Notes under the pieces: generated by a model | What the model saw: only the letters and a program-made list of their open reading frames with translations | Told to the model about the DNA's origin: nothing | The model's database searches: none | In this document: in pieces, positions 9,612-20,057 of the stretch | How the letters are laid out: each line of letters opens with the position of its first letter | Position numbering within the stretch: the stretch's first letter is position 1 | Position numbers and translations under genes: made by a program | Source of the DNA: Hymenopellis radicata | Taxonomy: Eukaryota > Basidiomycota > Agaricomycetes > Agaricales > Physalacriaceae | Reading direction: 5' to 3' | DNA length: 39,153 nt | NCBI GenBank assembly: GCA_015501595.1 | Contig: JADNRX010000482.1 | Coordinates: 1 to 39,153, forward strand

Positions 9612-10415
9612 ATGACGAGTTCTATCACCCCGGTATTCCCTGACATTCACACCGGTCTAGATGTCTGGCATATGGTTCGTCGGTGAGCCGTTCTTTTTAT
9701 TCATTATCTATCCCAATCTCTGATGATTCCGGTGCAGATACACCGGTGCCGTTGTGGGCAAGTCAACGAACTCATCTTCTGCACAGATTGGTGCGGAAGT
9801 CAGTCTGTCAATTCTTGAGAAGCGAGCATGCGAATCAGAGACTGGTATTGCGATCTACAGATGCAAGGAAGAGCAACAACAACGTCTTGAGGCGACGTTT
9901 CAGAAATGGGACCGGGATCACTGCTGGAGCCCGGGTGCACATAGTGTATGTTTTGAAATTAATTCTTAAGCACAACTAACAGTGACATTCAGGTCCACAA
10001 AGAACAAACGAACCATGTTCAAAAGGGATGCCTGACACGGGTCTTCCCCGATCTACGTTCCGATGGCAGCCGCATCGAAAATCTCCATCGTCACCTAAAT
10101 AAGCTTCAACGCTGTGTGGCGAGTGGTCTCGAGATCATCTTCGCGCTTCTGAGCGACTTCGTCTTGAGGTGGAATGTCCGCATTGGAACCGAATCACCCC
10201 CAGGCTCTGATGATATTTGTCACAGTCTTCTACAATGGGCATTTGGGTCCCATCATATCCGACTCGTCTCTCATATCGCCGAGGAGATGAACAAGCACTC
10301 TGCTTTCCACCTCGGTATCTTACCTCTTGTAGAGAGTAACGAGTCGTTTGGCCTAGCAAAATCGGAGACTACATTAACGTTTGGCGGACTCCTCGCAATC
10401 AAGGATGAAGAATGA
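9612..10415 (+). CDS. Fragment of a large mobile-element-type protein (C-terminal region)
   Basis: Exons 9612-9682, 9738-9945 and 9993-10415 are joined by introns of 55 nt (GTGAGC...CAG) and 47 nt (GTATGT...CAG). The frame is kept and gives about 233 residues. Recognisable stretches are TGLDVWHMVRRYTGAVVG, a Trp/His-rich FQKWDRDHCWSP region, KEQTNHVQKGCL, LRSDGSRIENLHRHLNKLQR, ALLSDFVLRWNVRI and FGSHHIRLVSHI. From memory, this order of motifs belongs to long, multi-copy Agaricomycete proteins that behave like transposon products. I cannot name the superfamily. The likely remainder of such a protein is missing upstream, so this is probably a 5'-truncated relic even though the visible exons are open. 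The start codon is the first ATG in frame and may not be the original one. Confidence 0.5.
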
Positions 10416-11211
10416 GATAATCTCCTCGAGGAACGTGACCGCATCGACGCCGTCGAGCAATCCATACGTTGTCGAAGTGTGAGTGAAAGCTCACGCAGAC
10501 AAGTTTATGGGGGGATGTCGAGTCCTGATGAGCGCAAGTGTCGAGTGCGCGAAGGTTGTGATGATGGTGATCGGAAGAGGAACGTTAGAGTAGTCCTGGA
10601 TAAAAGTCGCGATCACTTAGCATCGCGTCGTAGCATAGTTAAATCGTAGATAAAATTGTGAGCCTGATTCTGCGGTGGTAAGAAGCTAAGCTAAAAATAC
10701 AAGACCGCGCCGTGTATATCGCGATCGCAAACAAAGGAACACAACCAAGCTCAACATGGACACAAGTCCCTTTTCCAGCATCTCTCCTCAAAATAGCACC
10801 CTGCTACTCGTATGCCTAGTCCACTCCTCCAATTCCCTGAACCCCAACATCTAAGATGGAGAGCGTGGGAATCACGCACCTTTAGGTAAGCCGACCGTGA
10901 CGCCAATTATGGCGGGAGCGGCGGCGAGCGAGGTGCCCAAAATGATCATAGATTCAGTAGATACAGTCATTTGGAGAAGGTTGTATGAAAAATTTCCGCA
11001 ATAAAATATGTTTTCAAGTCAGAATAAATGAATTATTTCTACTTTTCTAAAAGTGCTTATTTTGTGGATTGGAGCACGCTGGCACCATGTTCGGTTTTGA
11101 CCTGTCGGCGATTTGGAACAGGTCACGTGACCTACGCCACACAGACGCCGCGTCTTTTTGCGTGCTTCCTCGCGGATCCCTACACCTCCCAGACCCCACA
11201 TTCGCTTCAGC
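10416..11211. other. Intergenic stretch
   Basis: No supported gene. It contains A/T-rich sequence at 10980-11060 and the likely promoter of the downstream transposase-like gene. A frame at 11019-11357 on the minus strand is the shadow of that gene. Confidence 0.5.
11121..11132. promoter_or_regulatory. Perfect 12-bp palindrome with CACGTG E-box
   Basis: GGTCACGTGACC is a perfect palindrome centred on CACGTG and lies 80 bp upstream of the start at 11212. CACGTG cores are bound by bHLH factors (Cbf1/USF type) in fungi. The role here is inferred from motif and position only. Confidence 0.35.
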
Positions 11212-12580
11212 ATGGCTAAACCGTCAAAGACCAAGCAAACACGACGGAAAAATGCTCCCAAGGCTGCTAAAATGCGCCATATACAGTCACAGAAGGCCAC
11301 CCCACCTAATCCACACGATTCTCCTCCACCCGATGATAACAGGCATGACAAGATCAATGCTCCGTCATCTCAGGACCAATTGGATGATGGAGATGACTGG
11401 AATTTCGCGCTGGATGACGAATTACCTGATCTTCAGTGCATTGATTCGGAGGTCCCGGACAATCTGCCTGATGAGGACGACACCGAGATTCAAATAGAGC
11501 CAGACTTGGACAGCTTTATGGCCTTTCTTGTCGATGCACAGAAAGCTGCCGACGATCACGCCAAGCGCGTCGAACAGGCGACACAGAGAAAAACTCGGTG
11601 CGGAATGTACACCGGCCGCTCGAAACAGACCGCTTGGCGGCACAAGAAGAGAGAGGAGGATCTTCGGAGTCAAGGATACCCCAGCATCCGTGATTTCTTT
11701 GCTGCAAAGCAGCCAAGAACGCTGGAGGAGAGGGAAGAGACTGAGAGTGCCGGGACAGCCAGCCCGGAATGTAGTGTAGACAGCATTGATGACGATGTGG
11801 AGAGTGCTGAGGGTTCAGATGGGGCTGAAGCTGAATCTGAAGACATAGAAATGGTGAGTATTCATTCTGTAAAGATTCACAAGTTGCTAAATTGTCCAGC
11901 TCGATCCCGCTGCAGTGCCCACACTCTCCGACGTGATACCACCTCCCGCAGCCGAGCCTGTATATGAATCATGTACGGATCCCGTTAACCTTGCCCATGT
12001 TCGCTTGAAGGAGATGCTGGAGGCCATATCAAGTGGTAATATTCCGAAAGATGAAAGTCTTGAAGGATCAGCCGACCGCGCATTGAACCAGCTGAATTAT
12101 CGCGACTTCCCTGCGCTGCGACGTGCTGCCGAACGCCTAGAGCTCGAGAGCAAGAACAAGGCGCACGATGTCGTTTTCCGTGGACGAATTGCTGCTATGC
12201 TGGGGACGTTGAACTTGTACTTGAATTCGTACTTGTCGTTGACCTGGCGGCAAGCATCAATAGTTGTTGCAACGTCTCAAGGACATGGCACACACCTCGC
12301 TCGTCGCATTCGCGACTGGCTTCACATCTATCTTGCCACCAAAGAGCTCACCCTCCATAAAATTGGTCGATACTCGGCATCTCTTCTTGACGACGAAGAC
12401 TTTTCCCTTGCAATCAAACTTCATCTGCAGGCGGTTGCAGCTGAGAACGGGCATTTTTGAGCACAAGCTATTGTTGATTTCGTCGCGTCAGAAACGATGC
12501 AGGCAAAGATGGTGAAGAAGGGTGTACCACTTCAGGACCGCACCATTTCGATCCATCTGGAAAGGCCTATATGCGTTTAG
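11212..12580 (+). pseudogene. N-terminal half of a DDE-type transposase-like gene, with an in-frame stop
   Basis: Exon 1 (11212-11853) begins MAKPSKTKQTRRKNAPKAAK. A 46-nt intron (GTGAGT...CAG) follows, then exon 2 from 11900. The product has a basic N-terminus, acidic and Pro-rich stretches, the motif YTGRSKQTAWRHKKREEDL followed by GYPSIRDFF, and later RRIRDWLHIYLATKEL and ASLLDDEDFSLAIKLHLQ. From memory these match the N-terminal region of large Agaricomycete proteins whose C-terminus is a DDE superfamily endonuclease. The frame stops at TGA 12458-12460, but the same frame continues coherently afterwards (AQAIVDFVASETMQAKM) to 12580. The TGA stands where an Arg codon (CGA) would fit, consistent with a C-to-T change at CpG. 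Beyond about 12570 similarity ends abruptly at repetitive DNA, so the catalytic half is missing. Confidence 0.55.
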
Positions 12581-12638
12581 ACGACTTAGGATAACTTAAA
12601 GTGCTTAAAGGCCGCAAAAGCCAAAAGGCTGCAAAGTT

Positions 12639-12960
12639 ACTTTCGGAGAAGGTTATCGGAGACATGTACTCTAAGTTACTTCAAGACACCTCAAGTTACT
12701 CCCAAAGCCATTAAAAAGCTCTCTGAAGTTAGCATAAAGCACTTGTCTCAGAGAACCTTCTCCGAAGATGACTTCGGTATGTCTTCCAGTTACTTAAAAA
12801 GCACTCAAAAAGCTAGCTGAAAGCACTCCAAAGTCAGCCTAAAGCACATGTCTCAGAGAACCTTCTCCAAAGATAACTTCAGTATGTCTTTCAGTTACTT
12901 AGAAAGCACTCTGAAGTCAGCCTAAAACTGGTGTCTCCGGAAACCTTATCCTAAGTAAAC
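12639..12960. repeat. About 106-bp repeats, one inverted and three direct copies
   Basis: A unit containing TGTCTCAGAGAACCTTCTCC recurs at about 12744 and 12850 (106-bp spacing), with a weaker copy at about 12932. An inverted copy lies at about 12639-12665. CTTAAAG and AAGCACT motifs fill the spacers. Such mixed-orientation arrays are typical of subterminal regions of DNA transposons. They start right where the transposase-like gene is cut off. Confidence 0.55.
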
Positions 12961-13906
12961 TGTAATGCACTCTTATGCTTATCTATATGCATCTTACAAC
13001 ACAGCAAAAGACACCCGAAAGCACTGCTGATGTTCTACCAGGAAGCTCGCAATTCAACTCAGGCATAACAAAGCTAATGAATTCCAATCAGATCAATTAA
13101 AAACAAATATAAATAATTTTATTCATATACACTAAAACAAGTAGCTACAGTACTAGGCTAACACCTCAGCATCACATCACACTCAATCCTCAAAGGGTAC
13201 TGCTCATCCTTGAAGTTGGTGTCCTCATAGTCCGAGCACTTGGCCTCATAGTCGGCACACTTGTCCTTGTACTCGGAAGTCGGCGCACTCATCCCTATAG
13301 TCGGCGTGCTGGTCCTCGTAGTCGGTGGGCTGGTCCTTGGATATGATCCTCGGGTCATCGTCCTCGTTGGGATCGTCGGTGGTCCTTAGTGGACGCGTCG
13401 GTCTCATCGTCATCAGTCGAGTCGTCAGTGCATCACTTGTCGTCCTCGGTGGTGTCGCCGTCCTCAGTGGTGTCGCCGTCCTCAGTGGTGTCGTCGTCCT
13501 CGCTGGGCTTGACGTCGTCCTTGGCAGGCTTGATGTCGTCCTCGCTGGGCTTGATGTCGACCTCGCTGGGCTTGATGTCGACCTCGCTGGGCTTGATGTC
13601 GACCTCGCTGGGCTTGATGTCGACCTCGCTGGGCTTGATGTCGTCCTCAGTATTGCTCGACGTCGTCCTCATCCTCGGTAGTGCATATTATCATGTCGAT
13701 AGGGCTGGTCATGTCGTCCGTGGACTGCAAGAGCAGCAGATTAGAAATGCAAAGAGGGCCAAAAAACAATATCCGCACCTGCTAAGCTGGCGCCAGCATC
13801 GTCGTCGCCGTTGGAGTCAGGAGAGGACATCACTGGTGAGATACTCGAAGTCGACATGCACAAAGCAGTGCCGAACATACACGAGCATCGAGCAAGGTGG
13901 CGGCTG
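12961..13906. other. A/T-rich and minisatellite region, no firm gene
   Basis: 12961-13160 is A/T-rich with no coding signal. 13160-13680 is a run of degenerate repeats (gtcctcgtagtcggnn, then 24-bp units). On the minus strand an ATG at 13857 starts a short open stretch (MSTSSISPVMSSPDSNGDDD) with a possible 54-nt intron at 13778-13725. The frame then closes within about 20 codons, so a gene is only weakly supported. Confidence 0.35.
13505..13650. repeat. 24-bp minisatellite
   Basis: The unit is gtcgacctcgctgggcttgat plus three bases, with at least five consecutive copies at 13554-13650 and diverged copies before them. On the minus strand it would read as an 8-residue repeat (DIKPSEVD). No clear gene contains it, so I treat it as a tandem repeat rather than as protein. 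Confidence 0.7.
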
Positions 13907-15976
13907 CATCAGGAAAAGCACTTTGGCATCTGGTTGACTTAAGTTTAGACCCTTATTTTCTGGTTGACCCAAGCAGCTTAAGCCGCCAGAGACAACTGGA
14001 AGTAACTTGTATCAACTCTCACAGAGACAGGATTCCTGAGTTGCTACAAGTTTTCAATAGTTAACTCAGAGCAGTCTGGGGATCACCCTTCGATCAGAGT
14101 GGCTACAAGTCTTCAGCAATTGACTTGGGTATGTGTGATATGATTAAACTAACTAATACACACTCAGAACAAATAGTTCAACTTTCAGTCAATGTAATGG
14201 AACTTGAAAGTACTTCGGTTCCACAAGATATAGGTGGATATAGGTAGACAAGTACTGTAGGCAAAGAGTGTGGTGCTACAACCCCCGAGCTATGCTCCCC
14301 CGTCGCTGTTGAAGGCGGCACTCGTCGAGGCCTACGCATCCCATGGCCTTGGAAACGGTGTCCTCCACTCCTCGTATCGTTCTGTGCTGCCTTGCCGGGG
14401 CTTATGCGTTGTCAGGGCATGGTCATAGGCGAAGTCGCACAGCCACACCGAGGTTTAGCGATCTGAGAGCTTGGATGAAAGGGTCTGTGCGCAAGATGTG
14501 CAGCCTTGCAGGATGACGCGTCTTGTTGCTATGAAAACAGCAGTGTCGAGTCCTGAGTCGTCGTACGCTGCCTCGCCGGGGCTTACGCGTCTCGTTGCCG
14601 TGATGACGGCGCAAACGTCGTCAAGGAGTCGACTCATCGGGACCTACGCGTTGGGACAGTCGTCGTCGCGAACTTGTTGTGGTTAGAGTGAAACACAAGG
14701 GCCTGTCCCAGGTCAGTTACAATGAAAAGGGAAAAAAGTAGGAAGAAATACGGAGTGATCGGGTACGAACACGGTGACCATTGAATTGCAGGAAAGGGAA
14801 AGGAGGGCCTAATGCACATATATGAGGACATTCGAAGCAAAATGAACAAAATGATACGCGCCTTGTGCAAGTTTCGCGTACTGGTCGTTGTCGAGAACGA
14901 GCTTCATGAGCGGAAGTGATAGCCATACCACTCGCGGATGCGCATGGAGAATAAGTTCACGTTGTCCGCTATCCAGCCTGCGCGACAATCAGCGTAAATC
15001 ACGAAAAAAATTCAAAGTTACACACCAAAGCCACATAGAGACAGCAACGTTCACTTATAACTGCCCATTCCAATACGGTCCGTCGTCTCGTTCCAATACG
15101 CCTGTAAATGAGTCAAATTTAACGAAAATTGAAAAGGGAAGAAATACGCACCGTTTCGGGCTGGATGCGTGCGCCGTGCGCCCTAAACCAACCAACCTCG
15201 TTGCTGGAGACGGCGCGAGGGCTACTGTAGTGTTTCGACCGTAACTTCACAGCCTGTGACCCGTTATGGTCTGAAGTTACAGTGAATAGCTTCACAGACC
15301 CTTAAATTGCCTTATTTGGACAGTCCCGCCATAGGCGGGACCTGAAATTGCCTTATTTGGAGGCTCGTGCCTGACCAAAGTGGTCCGTGACCCGTTATGA
15401 TGTATATATAGCTTCACTTCAAAGACCTCCGTGACCCGTTATGTGAATTTGCAGTCGAAACGCTACAGTAATCTGGCCTCGTGAAGCTCGTCGCCGTCTC
15501 CTTCAAAATGTTGCTGCTCCTTTCTGGAGACTTACGCGACGACGTCGCTCGAAAGACTCGCAGGAAAGTCGTCCTCACGGCTGCCGGAAGCCGTTCTTGC
15601 ATGTTGTGGATCCAAAAAGGCAAAGAAAACGAAGAAAATCGCCAGGAGAGGGCCCACGAAAAGTTCCAAGGCCGTAGCACCGCACGTCGTTGAGGTGCTG
15701 TGGTGGGGGAAGACAAGTGAACGCCAGGTGATTGCATCCTTGCTGGCCGAGGTTACCGTCTGCTTTGTCCTCCCAGTCGATAAAGTCGTCAAGGTCCTCG
15801 TCCTCTTGGTCTCCGTAGCCGCGGTCATCATCCCATTCCACTGCGGACCGTATTACACTTCGCGTCTTGATGAAGTTGCACGTTGAGGCAGAACTTGTAA
15901 GGCCGGCCGATAGAAAAATAGCAGCGTGCATGGCGTAAGTTTCCAGAAAATAAGACGAAGAAATACGCACCATTCT

Positions 15977-16008
15977 GGGCTGGACGCATCCACGACGCCA
16001 TCCAGCCC
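15977..16008. repeat. Hairpin unit GGGCTGGA...TCCAGCCC
   Basis: An 8-bp perfect stem surrounds a loop containing CGTCGTGG on one strand. Oppositely oriented relatives lie in element B at about 26748-26778 and 27686-27715. In each case the arm is followed within a few bases by a GGTGCGT- or GGTACGT-type sequence. It is part of the dispersed unit family. Confidence 0.55.
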
Positions 16009-19000
16009 AATTCCCAACTTCTAACCTCATTGAAAGCCGAACGCAATGGCGCGAGGGCGATCACAGCCTCTGAAGGCTCGGCGCTGTCGTCTGAGAGCAT
16101 TGCGGCTCGGTCCTCGCCATAAGGCCGACTCCAAGCCCATTGCAAGAGTAGGAACACGATGGATTCCTCTCCTTGAAGCTGGCGCCGTTATCCAAAAGCG
16201 CTGCTGCTCCGTCCCGGAGGCTTACGCGGTCGCGTCGTGCTGGAAAAAAAGTCGTGCCCGGCAGTCGAGAAAATGGTGAAAGGGGAAGAAATGGATGGCA
16301 ACATGTCGTTGACGTGCTGGTGGTAGGAGAAGAGTAGCGATCATCAGCCTTGATCAAGTCGATTGATCAAATACGCACTGTCTTCTATGTTCTCTTCTCC
16401 CGTGGCTCCTCAACGACAACATATCTGGTCTCAGACCTCCTTTCGGCGCCGCTTCTATTCTGCTTCTCGGCTGTCTGTCCTCGTACGCGTCTGTTCTCTT
16501 AGATTCTCCGTCCTGCTTCGATTCGCTATGGGCCTTCTGCTTGAAGTGGTCACTGTACCAATGCTGGGCTTTCTGCGTCCTAGCACTCGTCTTCGCAACG
16601 GTTTGGCTGGGGACCATGTCCGGACGTGCTTTGCTATGAATGAATTCTATTGGCCGTATCCGCCTCCATCGCGGCTGAGTGGTCTCGGTGCTCATGTTGC
16701 GTGGTGATTATCCTCCTTCGAGTCCCCACTCTAGCCTCGCAAGGTTGCATGCCGATATTGCATCGGAAATGTTCTACTCAGGCGGAGTGCCTTAGCAATA
16801 TGAATAACAAGCTTTGTGGCTCGGCTTGTATTTGTGTGCAAGGGCAGTAGAGGGTCTGTCATGCACGCGCAATTGCTCGGGGATTCGGGGAATGGTCAGG
16901 GGGTATCAATGAAGGATATCCTTGATAGTCTACCGCATTCTGGAGCATCCAGTTATCATGGACGTCGTGTAGAGCCTGCCAAGTGAGTTTCCCGCTTACA
17001 TATGGGAAACTCGCCATGTAATAATATAAACTACTCTTACGAAGAACAACTTGTATTGCAGTACAATAAATACTACTACAGTGTACGATAAGCATGGTAG
17101 TCCTTTAGCTAGTCTGTCAGTGGCGCAGTGACTTTGTGGGAGAATGCGAAGACTGACATACATTGCGAACAACTTGCTGATCGAATATGATCACAAGTCT
17201 GTCTCTTACCACCACCACATTTGATGCCGTGTCACCACTCACTGCTCACTCGACAACAATTCCAGCAGCTTCAATTTGACGACCGGCCTATGGAGAGCCA
17301 GGCCGACCTTGAGCAGGGCTTTGTAGGCCGGCCGTCAAAATTGTAGCTACATAATCCGAACAGTGATCACGCGCTGTTCGGGTTGGACTTGCCTTCTTAC
17401 CACGACCATCACCAGCATGCCTCCCACTGCCGCAACCCTCTAACACGCCGTTATTCTATCCTCGTTTCCTTCTCTGTCGCGCCATGCGCATCGCCTGCTG
17501 GTCGTCGTGTATGCCCTGGTCAAGAACGCAGCAGCATGTCGTTGCTCCGAGGACCTGAGAGAGGACTCGACGTCAAGCACTCCGTGGCAACACCGAGCAA
17601 GGTTTCATGAGGGCGAAGGGTGGGAGAATGGACCTGACGTGGACGCTCCACCGTCTGCATGCGGGCGGCGTCGCAGGGTGTGTGCTTGTCTTGAAATTTA
17701 TTCTTCCTTACCTCTAACAGTATCTTTCTTTAAGCCCTCAAGGGAAATGCTATCTCACTTTGCCGTCACCTCCGCCACTCCAGCCCGATGCCACGTCAAC
17801 TTTGTCACGTGCATGTTGGTTCTGGTCGATCGCGGGTTGAGAGTCCGATTGCTCTCTCCTTACCACCATCTCTCACTGTTGGTGCGCATCTTTTGAATTT
17901 TTCCTCGACCACTAACTGCGTACTACTAGGACAATGTGAACAGCACGAAGCACAACGACGATGACAAGGCCCTTACTCAACTACAACGACGAACCGTCAC
18001 GACAGGCCTTCAGCCAGTGACGACGAAGACGATCCCTTAGACACATGACGATGCAGGGGACTCTTCCCACCATCATCTTCCCGGTGCGTGGGTGTCGTCT
18101 CATTCTCTGTGTGATACTGACCGTGCCGCAGAAGACACACTGCAGAACTGTGATGACGACGCGGACGATATCCAAGAGGAGGAGACAGGCACTTCTCGAG
18201 TCTACCATGAGGAGGACCCTATCGGCAAGTCCAATTTGCAGCCAGATTGTCACCTGAGGGTTGATTTTTTGGGCCCAGAGTACGATTACCCTCTTACCAG
18301 CATGTTCTGTGAACGGCATGTACCTCGCGACTCATATTTTCTCAGCACATACTAACCGGAATGTTTAGTCCTATCATTGCGCAGTTGGAACCAACGGTGT
18401 TCAGGTGTGTCATCGTCGCTTCTTCTTTCTTCCTGTTGACAGCGACTCTAGGGAGAGTCGAGACCACCCCTCCCTCAACGTTGGCCTGTGATGCGTGCGA
18501 CGAGCATGCCTACGGCGACGGCCACAACAAGCACGACTGTGAGCATGGCCTTGACTACGATGACCCCCACTATGCTGACACAACCCCTACGACGCGCACA
18601 GCCTTGACTACGATGGGTACAACCGCGACTACGACGAACACAACCTTGATCACGAGTACAACTACGACGAGTGAGATCATAGCCACGACAAACGACTATG
18701 ACCGCAAGCATGGCGAGTACGACTGCGACCATGATGACTACTACCACGATGAGTGCGACAACAACGAGGATAAGAACCAAGGTTGACGAGGATATGAACC
18801 AACGATGACAAGGATGAGGATTAAGGGTGACAGCGAGGATATAGATTGAGTGATGACGCATGCGTAGTCAGTAATTGTAGGTATGTCTGTAGTTGTCTAT
18901 TCAATGACGCAGTCTATGTATCTTGTTACTGCTATTTCTCTAATAAGACTGTTGTTTCTGGTCTACCATTGCCTGCAATAGTTTGCTATGTAATAACTAG

Positions 19001-19211
19001 GGTTCACTTGAACATGGCATGAGATGATTTAAGTTCACTGGAAGGTTTCTTGTGTCCTCTTGAGTCACCTAGAACTGACTTGAAGTTGACTGAAAGTAGA
19101 TTCTATGCCGCCCAGGCTATCTGAAGTTGACTTGAAGTTAACTCAGGAATGCAAGCAGGTGTAGACTGTGTCCTGAGTTAATTTGGCTGAATCGGAGACT
19201 TCTAAGCTCTA

Positions 19212-19238
19212 GGTTAACCAGATTCCGTCTGGTTAACC
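19212..19238. repeat. Perfect 11-bp stem-loop near the right end of element A
   Basis: GGTTAACCAGA, a 5-base loop, then TCTGGTTAACC. It lies 36 bp inside the right terminus, a position where subterminal hairpins are common in non-autonomous elements. Confidence 0.6.
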
Positions 19239-19274
19239 ATAGTAGACCTAGGCTCAAGACCCATATTCCTGATG

Positions 19275-20057
19275 TGTGCGCAGAGCAGCAGCACCCAAGA
19301 GGGAGTAAGTCCTGGTGGTCGTGGTATGAGAACAAGTCCCACACCTGGGACCGATCGGAATTTAAACCAACCGGCACGTGAGGCATACGTGGCCTCGTGT
19401 GCCGGCGGCAAATGGACTTGGCGATTTTCTGCAGCAGAATCAGCGCGGGACATAGGAAGGGGAGAGGGAATAAATGGTCGACGTTAACGGCGCCATGAAC
19501 GACGCAAACAAATTCATGGAAAAAATCAAGGTAAAAAAACACACCAACTAGCCCTGCGTTGCCAGCAGACGACGCGGCGCCCCAAATCTGACGCAAGAGT
19601 CGAGACCGCGCTTGAAGCCTGCACGCCGACAGGGCAGTGGATTTATAGCAGTCCACCTCATCCTAGCGCAATGGCGCTTTCGTGTTGAGTCGTCCGGGAG
19701 CCTCGTTGTGAAAGGGCTTAATGGCGCGATGCACCCGTAGCTGTGCATATTTGCCTATCATCCAGCAACTACTTAGGTAATTGAATTCATTTCTGCAGCA
19801 ACTGCTTGTCAAGCAGTTGCTTGCTGTCTAGCACCCTCTTACACTGCCAAATTGGCACAGTCATCGTCAGGTACCCTTCCGGCACTATTGGGGCCGGCGT
19901 CTTCAACGCCGTTGCCCGATTTTTGCCGCGCGTTGTTCTCCCAAAGAGGCAATACGCCCGACAATGCGTTAAAGTCAAATAATTAATATTCCCGCGCCTG
20001 CGCACACTTTCCTAATACAGTACCCACGTTGCCGACCATCTGCACACATCATCCCGC
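19275..20057. other. Stretch between element A and the KDZ gene
   Basis: No supported gene. It contains a small hairpin around 19796-19825 (CAACTGC...GCAGTTG). The 172-codon minus-strand frame at 19138-19656 crosses the element boundary and is therefore unlikely to be a gene. The last part is the 3' flank of the KDZ gene. Confidence 0.45.

Larger units (their letters stand above)
13907..19274. mobile_element. Non-autonomous DNA element A, 5.4 kb, ends CATCAGGA
   Basis: The left end reads CATCAGGAAAAGCACTTTGG. The right end, read inward on the minus strand, begins CATCAGGAATATGGGTC. Both ends are flanked by TG on the outside (13905-13906 and 19275-19276). The left end is nearly identical to the right end of element B (23870-28438), and the right end resembles that element's left end, so the two are inverted relatives. 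Subterminal DNA on both sides is rich in GTTGACTT/AAGTTGAC motifs. The interior is GC-rich, carries several GGCTTACGCG-type units and low-complexity (acgac)n DNA at 18460-18850, and has no transposase. A 141-codon frame at 18361-18786 is mostly Thr- and Asp/His-rich repeat and is not a convincing gene. Confidence 0.55.

Noticed and set aside
13433..13672. Minus-strand protein of KPSEVDI repeats
   Set aside because: It is the translation of the 24-bp minisatellite. Joining it to the weak upstream exon at 13857 requires a frame change.
18361..18786. 141-codon frame with a hydrophobic start and Thr/Asp-His-rich body, possible secreted protein
   Set aside because: The body is low-complexity (acgac)n-type repeat inside a non-autonomous element. 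The hydrophobic start alone is too weak.
19138..19656. 172-codon minus-strand frame
   Set aside because: It runs across the right end of element A and its hairpin, has no splice support and matches no family.
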